Assembly (NCBI GenBank): GCA_034433375.1
Contig: DAOUAQ010000116.1
Span: forward strand, 43,109-107,108
Length of the DNA stretch: 64,000 nucleotides
Direction of reading: 5' to 3'
Source: DSWT01 sp034433375
Lineage (GTDB): Bacteria; Chloroflexota; Anaerolineae; B4-G1; SLSP01
This document shows positions 52,440 to 60,432 of this stretch, in pieces. Made by a program: the position numbers and the translations under genes. The notes under the pieces are model-generated. The model was not told where the DNA came from and did no database searches. It saw only the letters and a program-made list of their open reading frames with translations. Each line of letters opens with the position of its first letter. Within the stretch, counting starts at the first letter, position 1.

Positions 52440-52536
52440 AAGTATCCTCCTGACGAATGTTCGCGCGGTCTTTTCGCGTAGTCATCAACCCGGATGAGTC
52501 CTGACGCGCGCGATGATGATCGCTCAGCGCGTTCCG

Positions 52537-52785
52537 CTAGTCCGCTGACGCCACATTCTCCGTCGCCGGCTGCTCCGGTTCGGGTGCGGCAGCAGTGAGG
52601 GTGGATTTCCCCATCAAAGCATAAATGCCGCACCAACCCGACGCGCCGGTCGCAAAGGCAACCAATCCCAGGACGCCCAGGATGATGCCGACAACGCCCT
52701 GGATGAAGAAAAATCCCACAAGCATAACGTAAATACCAAGAATCACGCGGATAAGCCGCTCGCCATCGCCGATATTGGGTTTCAT
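52537..52785 (-). CDS. DUF2892-type small membrane protein
   Basis: This 82-residue protein begins MKPNIGDGERLIRVILGIYVML, typical of the YgaP_TM/DUF2892 family, with two TM helices (about 11-28 and 32-48) and a conserved GWCGIYALMG end. Some relatives are fused to rhodanese or thioredoxin-linked proteins and take part in sulfur or redox chemistry. AAAGGAG precedes the start. It lies 29 bp downstream of the thioredoxin reductase gene. The 97-bp gap after it to the cupin gene contains only a GCGCG-rich imperfect repeat. Confidence 0.86.
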   Translation of the reverse strand: MKPNIGDGERLIRVILGIYVMLVGFFFIQGVVGIILGVLGLVAFATGASGWCGIYALMGKSTLTAAAPEPEQPATENVASAD

Positions 52786-52814
52786 AAGTTCTCCTTTCAG
52801 GTATGGATAGAATT

Positions 52815-53795
52815 CTACGCTTGAAGTTCCAGAATAAAATCACGAATTGCCAGCGCTGCCTTCGCGCCGTCACCGACGGAGACGCTGAGTTGCGCGGGAT
52901 TGTCAGCGCGCACGTCGCCAATTGCGTACAGCCCTTCGACTTTTGTGCGCATCTTGTTGTCGGTGACGATGTAGCCCCACTTGTTCGTTTCCACCAGATC
53001 CGCCACAAATTGGCTGTAGGGCGAGTAACCCACATAGATGAACACACCGTCGGTGGGGTAGAGGCGTTCTTCTTTGGTTTCTCGATCTACGGCAAGCACG
53101 CCCGTCACGGTTTTATCACCCTGGATCGCCGTCACCTGCTGGTTGAAAAGGAGCGTGCTCTTGGGATGATTTTTGACGCGATCTTGCAGGATTTGTTCGG
53201 CGCGCGTATAGGGCAAGAACTCAAGAAATGTCACATGCTTCGCGTATTCAAGGACTTGCAACCCTTCCTGCAACCCGGAATTGCCTGCCCCAATGATGAC
53301 GACGTTCTTATTCTTGAAGAATGGGCCGTCGCATGTGGCGCAGTACGACACGCCGCGCCCGTAGAATTCATTTTCGCCGGGCAGGTTAAGCTTTTTGGGG
53401 CGACTGCCGGTGGCGATGACTACGGTTTTTCCAGCGTAGACCTCCCCGTTTTGGGTGTGAACCTCGATTTCCCCCTTTTTGACCGGGCGGATTTTCGTCA
53501 CTTCGTCGAACTCGGCAATCTGAGCGCCAAATCTCTCCGCTTGTTTGCGGAAGCGCTCCATCAAATCCATGCCGCTGATGCCGTCCGGGAAGCCGGGATA
53601 GTTCTCGATCATCTCAGTGGTTGCTGCCAGACCGCCGGTGCCTTCGCGTTCCAGGATCAGGGTCTTCAGCCCGTCACGCGACGTGTAGATCGCCGTCGTC
53701 AGGCCCGCGGCCCCGCCGCCGATGATGACGACATCATACAGGCCACCGCTTACTTCTGCTTTGGGAGATTCTTGGCTGATTGTGAATTCAAACAT
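52815..53795 (-). CDS. trxB: Thioredoxin-disulfide reductase-like flavoprotein
   Basis: This 326-residue protein has the thioredoxin reductase fold: FAD site VIIGGGAAGL (about 26), redox Cys152-Ala-Thr-Cys155, a second nucleotide-fold motif VIIGAGNSGLQ, and the C-terminal AIGDVR. In the NADPH site the HRRxxxR signature is replaced by LEFLPYTRAEQ, so NADPH preference is unlikely. NADH, ferredoxin or another donor is possible, as known for deviating thioredoxin reductases. Start and ribosome binding site are acceptable (GAGAACC region). It pairs with the PDO encoded upstream, whose two CxxC sites are natural substrates. Confidence 0.93.
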   Translation of the reverse strand: MFEFTISQESPKAEVSGGLYDVVIIGGGAAGLTTAIYTSRDGLKTLILEREGTGGLAATTEMIENYPGFPDGISGMDLMERFRKQAERFGAQIAEFDEVTKIRPVKKGEIEVHTQNGEVYAGKTVVIATGSRPKKLNLPGENEFYGRGVSYCATCDGPFFKNKNVVIIGAGNSGLQEGLQVLEYAKHVTFLEFLPYTRAEQILQDRVKNHPKSTLLFNQQVTAIQGDKTVTGVLAVDRETKEERLYPTDGVFIYVGYSPYSQFVADLVETNKWGYIVTDNKMRTKVEGLYAIGDVRADNPAQLSVSVGDGAKAALAIRDFILELQA

Positions 53796-53821
53796 GGTTC
53801 TCCTTTTGGTTTTAGCATCAT

Positions 53822-53848
53822 CAAGCCCGGCATAATGCGCCGGGCTTG
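53822..53848 (-). terminator. GC-rich hairpin between PDO and trxB
   Basis: A perfect 10-bp stem (53822-53831, 53839-53848) with a 7-nt loop lies in the 105-bp gap. On the minus strand it precedes an A-rich stretch, so it could be a partial terminator that lets some trxB transcript through. A second weaker repeat is at 53861-53880. Confidence 0.5.
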
Positions 53849-53900
53849 TGGGCTACTTGCGTGCGGCGCTGACGCCTCACGTATGGTGCGCCAGGTAGGG

Positions 53901-54542
53901 CTATGCCAGCGCGGCTTTGATCGCGTTGACGATCATCGGCGGGGGAGCAGCGCCTTCTACGCGCTCCTTGCTGTTGATCACGCTGAGCGGCACACCCATC
54001 ACGTTGAAGTGATTGGCGAGATCCGGGAATTCCATAGATTCAACCACATCGGCGACTACTTTATCGCTGGCGACGGCCATCTCGTAGGCCAGGATTGCCG
54101 CGCGCGGGCAGTACGGGCAGGTCGGGGTGACGAAGACCTGGATGTTTACCGGTTCGTCGAGTCCGCCCAAGAAGCTCAAGGTTTGCGGATCCAGATCGGA
54201 TGTGCCCAGGCTGGCGCGCTGGATGCCGTATAGCAGCGTCGAGAACTCGTGCCCGGAGGGGATGCCATAATAGCGCAGGCCGTAATCGCGCTGTCCGACA
54301 ATTGCCATCGCCGGCGCCATCGTGATATTGAACGCCTTCGCTTTATCCGGCGCTTTATCGAAGTCGTAAACCTCGGCTGTGAGTTTGGCAGAGGTCGCGG
54401 CGACTTCTTCAGCCAACTGCACGATTTCTTTGCAGTATTCGCAGCCGTTCTTCGTCGTGAAGACGACAAGCCGGACATCGTTCGTGAGGTCCGACAACAT
54501 TTCAGTCACATTGCGTACGATTTCATCATTGAGCAGAGCCAT
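53901..54542 (-). CDS. Protein disulfide oxidoreductase (two thioredoxin folds)
   Basis: I start at ATG 54542 (213 residues) because GGGGG is about 10 nt upstream; an ATG at 54551 has it too close. Two thioredoxin folds each carry a CxxC: Cys34-Glu-Tyr-Cys37 and Cys142-Pro-Tyr-Cys145. Proteins of this layout (PDO, glutaredoxin-like) are known from thermophiles and several Chloroflexota and catalyse disulfide exchange in the cytoplasm. The second site (CPYC) is the usual active one. It is first in the run and has its own promoter. Confidence 0.92.
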   Translation of the reverse strand: MALLNDEIVRNVTEMLSDLTNDVRLVVFTTKNGCEYCKEIVQLAEEVAATSAKLTAEVYDFDKAPDKAKAFNITMAPAMAIVGQRDYGLRYYGIPSGHEFSTLLYGIQRASLGTSDLDPQTLSFLGGLDEPVNIQVFVTPTCPYCPRAAILAYEMAVASDKVVADVVESMEFPDLANHFNVMGVPLSVINSKERVEGAAPPPMIVNAIKAALA

Positions 54543-54622
54543 TTTCTTCATACCCCCTGAGTTAGTTTTTCCACATTATTCGTTTTGTTGTTATTCTGTT
54601 GTTTCTATCGAACAACGTATTC

Positions 54623-54650
54623 ATTGTAGCATATAATAAATCACCGTCAA
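54623..54650 (-). promoter_or_regulatory. Promoter of the redox gene run
   Basis: On the minus strand TTGACG (54650-54645) and TACAAT (54628-54623) are 16 bp apart, about 75 bp upstream of the PDO gene, in an AT-rich gap. Confidence 0.68.
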
Positions 54651-54708
54651 GAAAATTCGATAACTTTCACCTTTTTCTAATATATTTCTAATATGCCGAT
54701 CTTTGTTA

Positions 54709-54736
54709 TTGACATACCCGCTGTTGTGTTTATACT
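54709..54736 (+). promoter_or_regulatory. Promoter for the radical SAM gene
   Basis: A perfect TTGACA (54709-54714) and TATACT (54731-54736) are 16 bp apart, about 65 bp before the GTG start. Confidence 0.72.
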
Positions 54737-54769
54737 GCCCTTTCGCTGTCCGTGTCATCGAACTGTGCG

Positions 54770-54788
54770 CGCAAGCTGTTAGCTTGCG
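54770..54788 (+). promoter_or_regulatory. Leader hairpin before the radical SAM gene
   Basis: CGCAAGCT/AGCTTGCG arms (54770-54777, 54781-54788) with a 3-nt loop lie just before the GGGAGG ribosome binding site (54793-54798). It may influence translation initiation. Confidence 0.4.
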
Positions 54789-54803
54789 GCAAGGGAGGTA
54801 TCC

Positions 54804-56501
54804 GTGTACGATTTAGTGTTTTTGCACACGCCAAGCGTCTACGATTTCCGTGAGCGCGCTACGCTGTGGGGGCCAATTTCTGACCTGGTGCCTTCAACGC
54901 CGGTCTTCGATATGTACCCTATCGGTTTTGCCACGTTGATGGCCCACTTGCAGCGGGTGGGATACCGGGTGCGAATTGCGAACCTGGCGGCGCGCATGGT
55001 TCGTTCTGCGCGTTTCGAGCCGGAAAAGCTGTTGCGCAGTGTCGAGACACGCGCGTTCGGCATTGACTTGCATTGGCTTCCGCACGCGCATGGCGCGTTG
55101 GAGGTGGCCCGGTTAACCAAAGCTTATCACCCTGCTGTTCCAATCATCTTTGGCGGCTATTCGGCGACTTACTTTCACGAAGAACTGATCCGTTATCCCT
55201 TTGTTGATTACGTCCTGCGCGGCGACGCAACCGAGCTTCCGCTGGAACACCTCATGCAGCACATTCTCGCCGGAACTCCACCGGTTGGTGTGCCGAATCT
55301 GACGTGGAAGGATCATCAGGGCGGGGTCCACGTCAACGCGCTGACCTACGTGCCGGAAAACCTGGATGACTTGATCCTGGATTACCACCCGTTGGTCAAA
55401 GCGGTGGTGCGCGACCGCGATTTGCTCAACTACGCGCCGTTTAGTCACTGGTTGGAATATCCGATCATGGCCTCGCTCACGGTGAAAGGGTGTACGCAAA
55501 ATTGCACGATCTGTGGCGGGTCGGCGTTTGCCGGGCAGCGTCTCTCCGGGCGACAGCGGCCGGCCTACCGTGCGCCGGAAAAGCTCGCCGAAGACGTCCG
55601 GCGCATAGGGATGTTGAGCCGCGGGCCGGTTTTTATCCTCGGCGACCTGCGCCAGCCGGGGATGGACTACGCGCGCCGCTTTTTCAAGGCTGTACAGGGT
55701 TTCCGCGGCGCGGCGATTGTGGAATTTTTCTATCCCGTGGATCGCGCTTATATGGAAGAATTGGCGGCGGCATTGCCCGACTTCCTGGTGGAGTTCTCGC
55801 CGGAGTCCCATGATCCGGCTGTGCGGCGCGCGTCGGGCAAGGGATATTCCAATCAAGGGATCGCAGAGACCATTGCGGCGTGCCTGGATGTCGGCGCGCG
55901 GCGTTTCGACCTCTTCTTTATGATTGGCCTCTCGCAGCAGACGCCGGAATCGGCCCTACAGACGGTTGATTACTGCCGCGACCTGCTGTCACGCTTCGAT
56001 GATGGGCGGCTGATCCCGTTCACCTCGCCGCTCGCGCCATTTCTCGATCCGGGCAGCCGCGCGTATGAGCAGGCGGATGAGTTCGGATATATCCGGCGCG
56101 CCGTCACGCTGGAAGACCACCGCCGCTTGCTGCTCCAGCCCACGTGGAAGCACATCCTTTCCTACGAGACGCGCTGGATGAACCGTGACACGCTCGCCGC
56201 CGTAACTTACGAGGCCGGTTTCCGGCTGAACCGGCTCAAACGTGACGCTGGTCTAATCAGCCTCGAAAAAGCGCAGGAGACCGAGGCGCGTATTGCGGAG
56301 GCGCGCGCCTTGATGCGTGAGATTGAGGATTTGATGGCGCGGCTGGATGACAGCGCCCTGGCGCGCGCATTGCTGGCGCTGAAATCGCGCATTGATGCCG
56401 CCAACACCTCAACCGTGTGTGACAAAGCTGAGCTAGACGTGGACGTAGGTTGGATGCCCTTCAAGGTGTTTAACCTGGCGCGGGTGGGGTTGGAGAAGTG
56501 A
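54804..56501 (+). CDS. B12-binding domain radical SAM protein (Ta0216-like)
   Basis: This 565-residue protein starts at GTG 54804 after AAGGGAGG. An N-terminal cobalamin-binding-like domain (about 1-160) precedes a radical SAM domain with a CTQNCTIC cluster motif (CxxxCxxC, about 230-237). It most closely recalls the B12-SAM group typified by Thermoplasma Ta0216. Such enzymes use a [4Fe-4S] cluster and AdoMet, often for methylations with cobalamin, but the substrate of this subfamily is unknown. A Glu/Arg-rich helical C-terminus (470-530) may be regulatory. Its 3' end overlaps the convergent histidine kinase gene by 32 bp. Confidence 0.9.
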   Translation: MYDLVFLHTPSVYDFRERATLWGPISDLVPSTPVFDMYPIGFATLMAHLQRVGYRVRIANLAARMVRSARFEPEKLLRSVETRAFGIDLHWLPHAHGALEVARLTKAYHPAVPIIFGGYSATYFHEELIRYPFVDYVLRGDATELPLEHLMQHILAGTPPVGVPNLTWKDHQGGVHVNALTYVPENLDDLILDYHPLVKAVVRDRDLLNYAPFSHWLEYPIMASLTVKGCTQNCTICGGSAFAGQRLSGRQRPAYRAPEKLAEDVRRIGMLSRGPVFILGDLRQPGMDYARRFFKAVQGFRGAAIVEFFYPVDRAYMEELAAALPDFLVEFSPESHDPAVRRASGKGYSNQGIAETIAACLDVGARRFDLFFMIGLSQQTPESALQTVDYCRDLLSRFDDGRLIPFTSPLAPFLDPGSRAYEQADEFGYIRRAVTLEDHRRLLLQPTWKHILSYETRWMNRDTLAAVTYEAGFRLNRLKRDAGLISLEKAQETEARIAEARALMREIEDLMARLDDSALARALLALKSRIDAANTSTVCDKAELDVDVGWMPFKVFNLARVGLEK

Positions 56502-59500
56502 CCGTTCTGTTCGCTGGATTGCCGTGATGTGGCAGCGTGAACCAGAATGTGCTCCCTTCTCCGGGCGTACTTCCAGGCGTACTTCCAGGCGTACTTCCAG
56601 GCGTACTCTCGATGCCGACTGTGCCGCCGAGCTTTTCGACGATGCGGCGCACGATGGAAAGCCCCAATCCGTACCCGTGAGTGCGGGCTGGATCCAGGCG
56701 GGTGAACTCAGTGAACAGACGCGCCTGCGCTTGTGGCGGCACGCCCGCGCCGTTGTCGCGCACCCAAAAGCGCACGAAGTCATCATCGTCTGCCGGTGGA
56801 TCAAACCCCACCTGGATACGCGGTGGAACATCGGCTTCGGGCCGCCCACCGTACTTGACGGCGTTGCTAAGATAGTTCACCCAAATTTCCTCTACCCAAG
56901 TTGCTTGCCCCCACACTGCGGGCCAGGATTCCGGCTGCTGAATAGCGGTCTGTGACTGGCTGATCATATTGCTCAGGCGATTCATGGCCTCACTGACGAT
57001 GTTGCCCATATTGAGCGGCGTCATACTGACCTCATCCGTCTGTCGCAAGGTAAAGAGCAGCAGCAACTCGTCAATGATATTCACCAGTTTGTAGCCAGTG
57101 CGGGTGATGCGTTGGAGGGCATGATCCACGTCAATGGGGGTGATGTCGCGCCAGTCTTCCTCAAGCACAGTGCTGAATCCGATCAAGATGGTCAATGGAT
57201 TTTTTAGATCATGGGCTACGGTGCGGGCGAAAGCATCCAATTCAGCGATGTGACTTTCGAGATCGGCGGCGTACTCGCGCAATGCTGTGACCAGGTTCGC
57301 GTTATCAATAGCGATGGCGGCTGCGGCGGCAAGCGTCTCTGTCAGGGTCAGGTCGTTCGCGTTGAAATCACCTGTATGTTTGTTCGCCATTTGCAGCACG
57401 CCAAGCGTTGTACCTCGGACGTGCAACGGCGCGATGAGCAGCGAACGCAGCGGGAACGTCTCCTCGTGCCGATGTTGGCGATAGTGCGAATTGTCAAGGA
57501 CGTTATTGATGATGATACTTTCGCCTTTATCAATGACTTCCCATGCGAGGCTCTGATCGGCAGCCAGATAAGCATGGATGGGGGCGGTAAATGGATCCGT
57601 GACTTCATAATCTGCGGCTGCCAGGCAATTCAGGCGATCCTCAGGTTTATTGTTGTCTCGCAGCCACACAGTCAGGCTTTCGGTTCCGATGATGTTCAGG
57701 CCGATGTGAGCCAATTCTACAGCGATGGTCTCCAGATCATGGGTCGCCGTGAGCCGGCGAATAATCTGATGCAGATACATAAGCGCCTGCGCGTGCCGGC
57801 GGATGGCTTCTTCCGCATTTTGTCGCTCGACGACCTCGTGACTTAGTTGGAAGTTGGTCTCCTCAAGTTTCAGCGTGCGCGCGCTCACCAACGTTTCGAG
57901 ACGGCGTCTTTGCGCTTCGCCGGCTCGCAAACGCAAAGCGAAGATCGTCATGACCCCGCCAAATGCCAGAAGCACGCTGGCGAGATAAAACCACCAGCGC
58001 TGCCAAAACGGCGGGACGACGGTGACTTTCAACGCAGTCCCCACCTCGTTCCAAACGCCGTGGTTATTGGCGCCCTTGAGTCGCAAAACGTACGTTCCGG
58101 CGGGCAGCGTCGTGTAGTTGCCGAAGCGCCGCGTGCCGACGTAGCGCCAGTTTTCGTCCACGCCCTCCAGCTTGTAAGCATACTGGTTTCTGTCTGGACG
58201 GGTATAGTTGAGCACGACAAACTCGAACTCGAAGGCGTCGTTTTTCCAGTTCAGTGTGATCCCTTCCCGCCGCGATGGAATCTCACCACGCTCCCCGACG
58301 AGGGTTTCCCCGTTTTGTGTCAGCGAGGTCAGCACAACCGGCGGAATGTAGGTGTTGCGGATCAGCCGGGCAGGATCGAAGCTGTTGGCGCCATTCGTGC
58401 CGCCCAACCACAGCATCCCGTCGCGGGTTTTGAGGCCGCTCCCGCTGAGAAAAAGATTCCCTTGCAGATTGTCGCTGTCATCGTAGCGCTGTGTGACGAT
58501 TTCCTTTTCCGGGTCAAAGGTCAGGAGGCCGGCGTCAGTCCCTAACCACAACATTCCACTCTCGTCTTCTAGGATGACGTTCACATTGCTTGGGATGCCT
58601 TGTTCTGCGGTATATCGGGTGAAAGTCTGCGTCTGTTTATTGAATTGATTGAGTCCGCCACCTTGCGTGCCCACCCACACACGCCCCGCGCTGTCCTGAT
58701 AGAGGGCCGTGATGACGTTAGCGGACAGGCTGCTGAGGTCGGCAGGATCCGCTACATAGTGGGTGAAGCGCCCGGTCTTTTTGTCAAATCTGTTCAACCC
58801 GCCGCCGTACCACCCACCGAGCCAGAGAACATCCTCGTCGCGGTCGTGAATCACGCTGTAGAGGTAGCCGGTACTCGGTCCCAGGGTGGGGGTGGTTGCA
58901 TCCTGGCGATAAAAGGTGAAGGTTTCCGTGCGTTTGTCGAACCTGGCAAGGCCGGCCACCAAACTGCCGATCCAGAGGATATTGGGATCATCGGGGTCCT
59001 CCACGATTGCGGCAAAGCCGTCGGTTTCCGCCGGATAGCGTTTGAGTACCTGTCCGCTGGTTGGGTCTAATTTAACGAGCGGCCCGGACCACAGCGCGAC
59101 CCAGAAGTCACCGGCGGAATCTTGATAGAGGCTGAGGACATAATCGGTAGTCGTTGTTTGTAGGTCGGCGACGGAATAGCGGGTGATCTGTCCGCTGCGG
59201 GGATCGAAACGGTTCAGTCCGGCCTGTGTGCCGATCCAAATCATGCCTTTCTGATCCTCGGCAAAGGCGGTGACCGCATTATCGCTGAGGGAGTTTTCGT
59301 TCCACGGGATATTCTGATAAAGTTGGAAATTCTGGCTGATGGGATCGAGTTTGTCCACTTTGCCCGCGTAAGTGACGATCCAGAGAATCCCAGCGCGATC
59401 TTTGTAGACGTTGACGATCAGATTGTTGATAAGACTGTGCGGCACGCCGGGGTCGTGGACGTAGTTGGTGAAGGTTTCGGTCGTCTTGTCAAAAGTTGTC

Positions 59501-60432
59501 AAGCCATTGTCGGTGACGTAGCCGCCCATCCACAGCCGCCCCTGCCCATCGTCGTAAATCAGCCCCACCTCGCCGCGGGTTGCTGCGGCAGGATAATGGG
59601 TGAACGTTTCTGTGCGCGTGTCAAACTTGCTCAGCCCTGTAGTCGGCGAGCCGATCCACAAGAACTGTGGGTTATCTTTGTCCTGCGCCAGGGCATCAAT
59701 GAGATTGTCGGGATCGTTGAGGCTGTTGAGATTTTCTGAATCGTAGGTGTAATGCGTGAAAGTCTCGCTGACCTTGTCGAATTTCTCCAACCCGCCGCCA
59801 TAGGTTCCAATCCAGAGGATGTTGGGGGTGACGGCATCTTCCAGCAATCGCCAGAGATCAGGGAAGTTGACAGTGTTCGAATCGTTGGGATCGTGAAGGT
59901 AGTGTGCGCAGGTTCCCGTCGTTTTGTCGAAGCGATTGAGGCCGTTGGTAGTGGCGAGCCACAGGATGCGCGGGTCTTGACTATCCTGCACGATATCCTG
60001 AACCGTGTCATCGCTCAGGCTGTCTGGAATGTTGGGGTCATGAGCATAGTGGGTGAACGTCTCGGTTGCTTTGTCGAAGCGGTTAAGCCCGCCGGTTGTC
60101 CCTATCCACAGAATGTCAGGATTTTCCTGGTCGGCCACGATCCTGAAGACACTGCCGCCGGAGAGTTTATCGGCTCCGATGCCGTAATTACGCAGCGTGT
60201 ACCCATCCCACCGAAACAAACCGCCGCCCTCGGAACCAATCCATAGGAAGCCGTCGTTGTCCTGTAAAAACGCCTGGCTTCCCGGCGCGCCCATATCGAA
60301 GACATGATCGAAGCGCACGTCGAACGTATCTGGCGCCTGCGCCAGTACATTGACCGCCGCGCTCAAGTAGAGCAGTGCGGCGGTCACAATCGCGGCGATT
60401 TTTACAAGACATTGCTTATGTCGAACAATCAT
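56470..60432 (-). CDS. Histidine kinase with two-propeller extracellular sensor
   Basis: This 1320-residue membrane kinase has a signal peptide, then 14 Reg_prop-like blades (about 55-690, WIGTxxGLNRFD pattern), consistent with two seven-bladed propellers. A Y_Y_Y Ig-like domain (about 730-795) and a TM helix (about 805-825) follow. Cytoplasmic parts are GAF (about 880-1040), HisKA with His1074 (VAHDLKNPL) and HATPase (about 1165-1310). There is no receiver. Near its end a run of TPGS repeats interrupts the ATPase domain. It overlaps the preceding 614-residue hybrid kinase gene by 17 bp, so both are expressed together. Reg_prop sensors are mostly known from Bacteroidota polysaccharide systems. 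Confidence 0.92.
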   Translation of the reverse strand: MIVRHKQCLVKIAAIVTAALLYLSAAVNVLAQAPDTFDVRFDHVFDMGAPGSQAFLQDNDGFLWIGSEGGGLFRWDGYTLRNYGIGADKLSGGSVFRIVADQENPDILWIGTTGGLNRFDKATETFTHYAHDPNIPDSLSDDTVQDIVQDSQDPRILWLATTNGLNRFDKTTGTCAHYLHDPNDSNTVNFPDLWRLLEDAVTPNILWIGTYGGGLEKFDKVSETFTHYTYDSENLNSLNDPDNLIDALAQDKDNPQFLWIGSPTTGLSKFDTRTETFTHYPAAATRGEVGLIYDDGQGRLWMGGYVTDNGLTTFDKTTETFTNYVHDPGVPHSLINNLIVNVYKDRAGILWIVTYAGKVDKLDPISQNFQLYQNIPWNENSLSDNAVTAFAEDQKGMIWIGTQAGLNRFDPRSGQITRYSVADLQTTTTDYVLSLYQDSAGDFWVALWSGPLVKLDPTSGQVLKRYPAETDGFAAIVEDPDDPNILWIGSLVAGLARFDKRTETFTFYRQDATTPTLGPSTGYLYSVIHDRDEDVLWLGGWYGGGLNRFDKKTGRFTHYVADPADLSSLSANVITALYQDSAGRVWVGTQGGGLNQFNKQTQTFTRYTAEQGIPSNVNVILEDESGMLWLGTDAGLLTFDPEKEIVTQRYDDSDNLQGNLFLSGSGLKTRDGMLWLGGTNGANSFDPARLIRNTYIPPVVLTSLTQNGETLVGERGEIPSRREGITLNWKNDAFEFEFVVLNYTRPDRNQYAYKLEGVDENWRYVGTRRFGNYTTLPAGTYVLRLKGANNHGVWNEVGTALKVTVVPPFWQRWWFYLASVLLAFGGVMTIFALRLRAGEAQRRRLETLVSARTLKLEETNFQLSHEVVERQNAEEAIRRHAQALMYLHQIIRRLTATHDLETIAVELAHIGLNIIGTESLTVWLRDNNKPEDRLNCLAAADYEVTDPFTAPIHAYLAADQSLAWEVIDKGESIIINNVLDNSHYRQHRHEETFPLRSLLIAPLHVRGTTLGVLQMANKHTGDFNANDLTLTETLAAAAAIAIDNANLVTALREYAADLESHIAELDAFARTVAHDLKNPLTILIGFSTVLEEDWRDITPIDVDHALQRITRTGYKLVNIIDELLLLFTLRQTDEVSMTPLNMGNIVSEAMNRLSNMISQSQTAIQQPESWPAVWGQATWVEEIWVNYLSNAVKYGGRPEADVPPRIQVGFDPPADDDDFVRFWVRDNGAGVPPQAQARLFTEFTRLDPARTHGYGLGLSIVRRIVEKLGGTVGIESTPGSTPGSTPGSTPGEGSTFWFTLPHHGNPANRTVTSPTPPAPG
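56565..56612 (-). repeat. 12-bp minisatellite inside kinase ATPase domain
   Basis: Three perfect GCGTACTTCCAG units (56565-56600) plus one diverged unit (56601-56612) encode TPGS repeats between GIES and GEGSTFWF. Most relatives have a short loop here. Copy-number change is in frame and could vary among strains. Confidence 0.82.

Noticed and set aside
52803..54233. 476-codon plus-strand frame across trxB and PDO
   Set aside because: It spans two genes with unmistakable redox motifs on the other strand and is their shadow.
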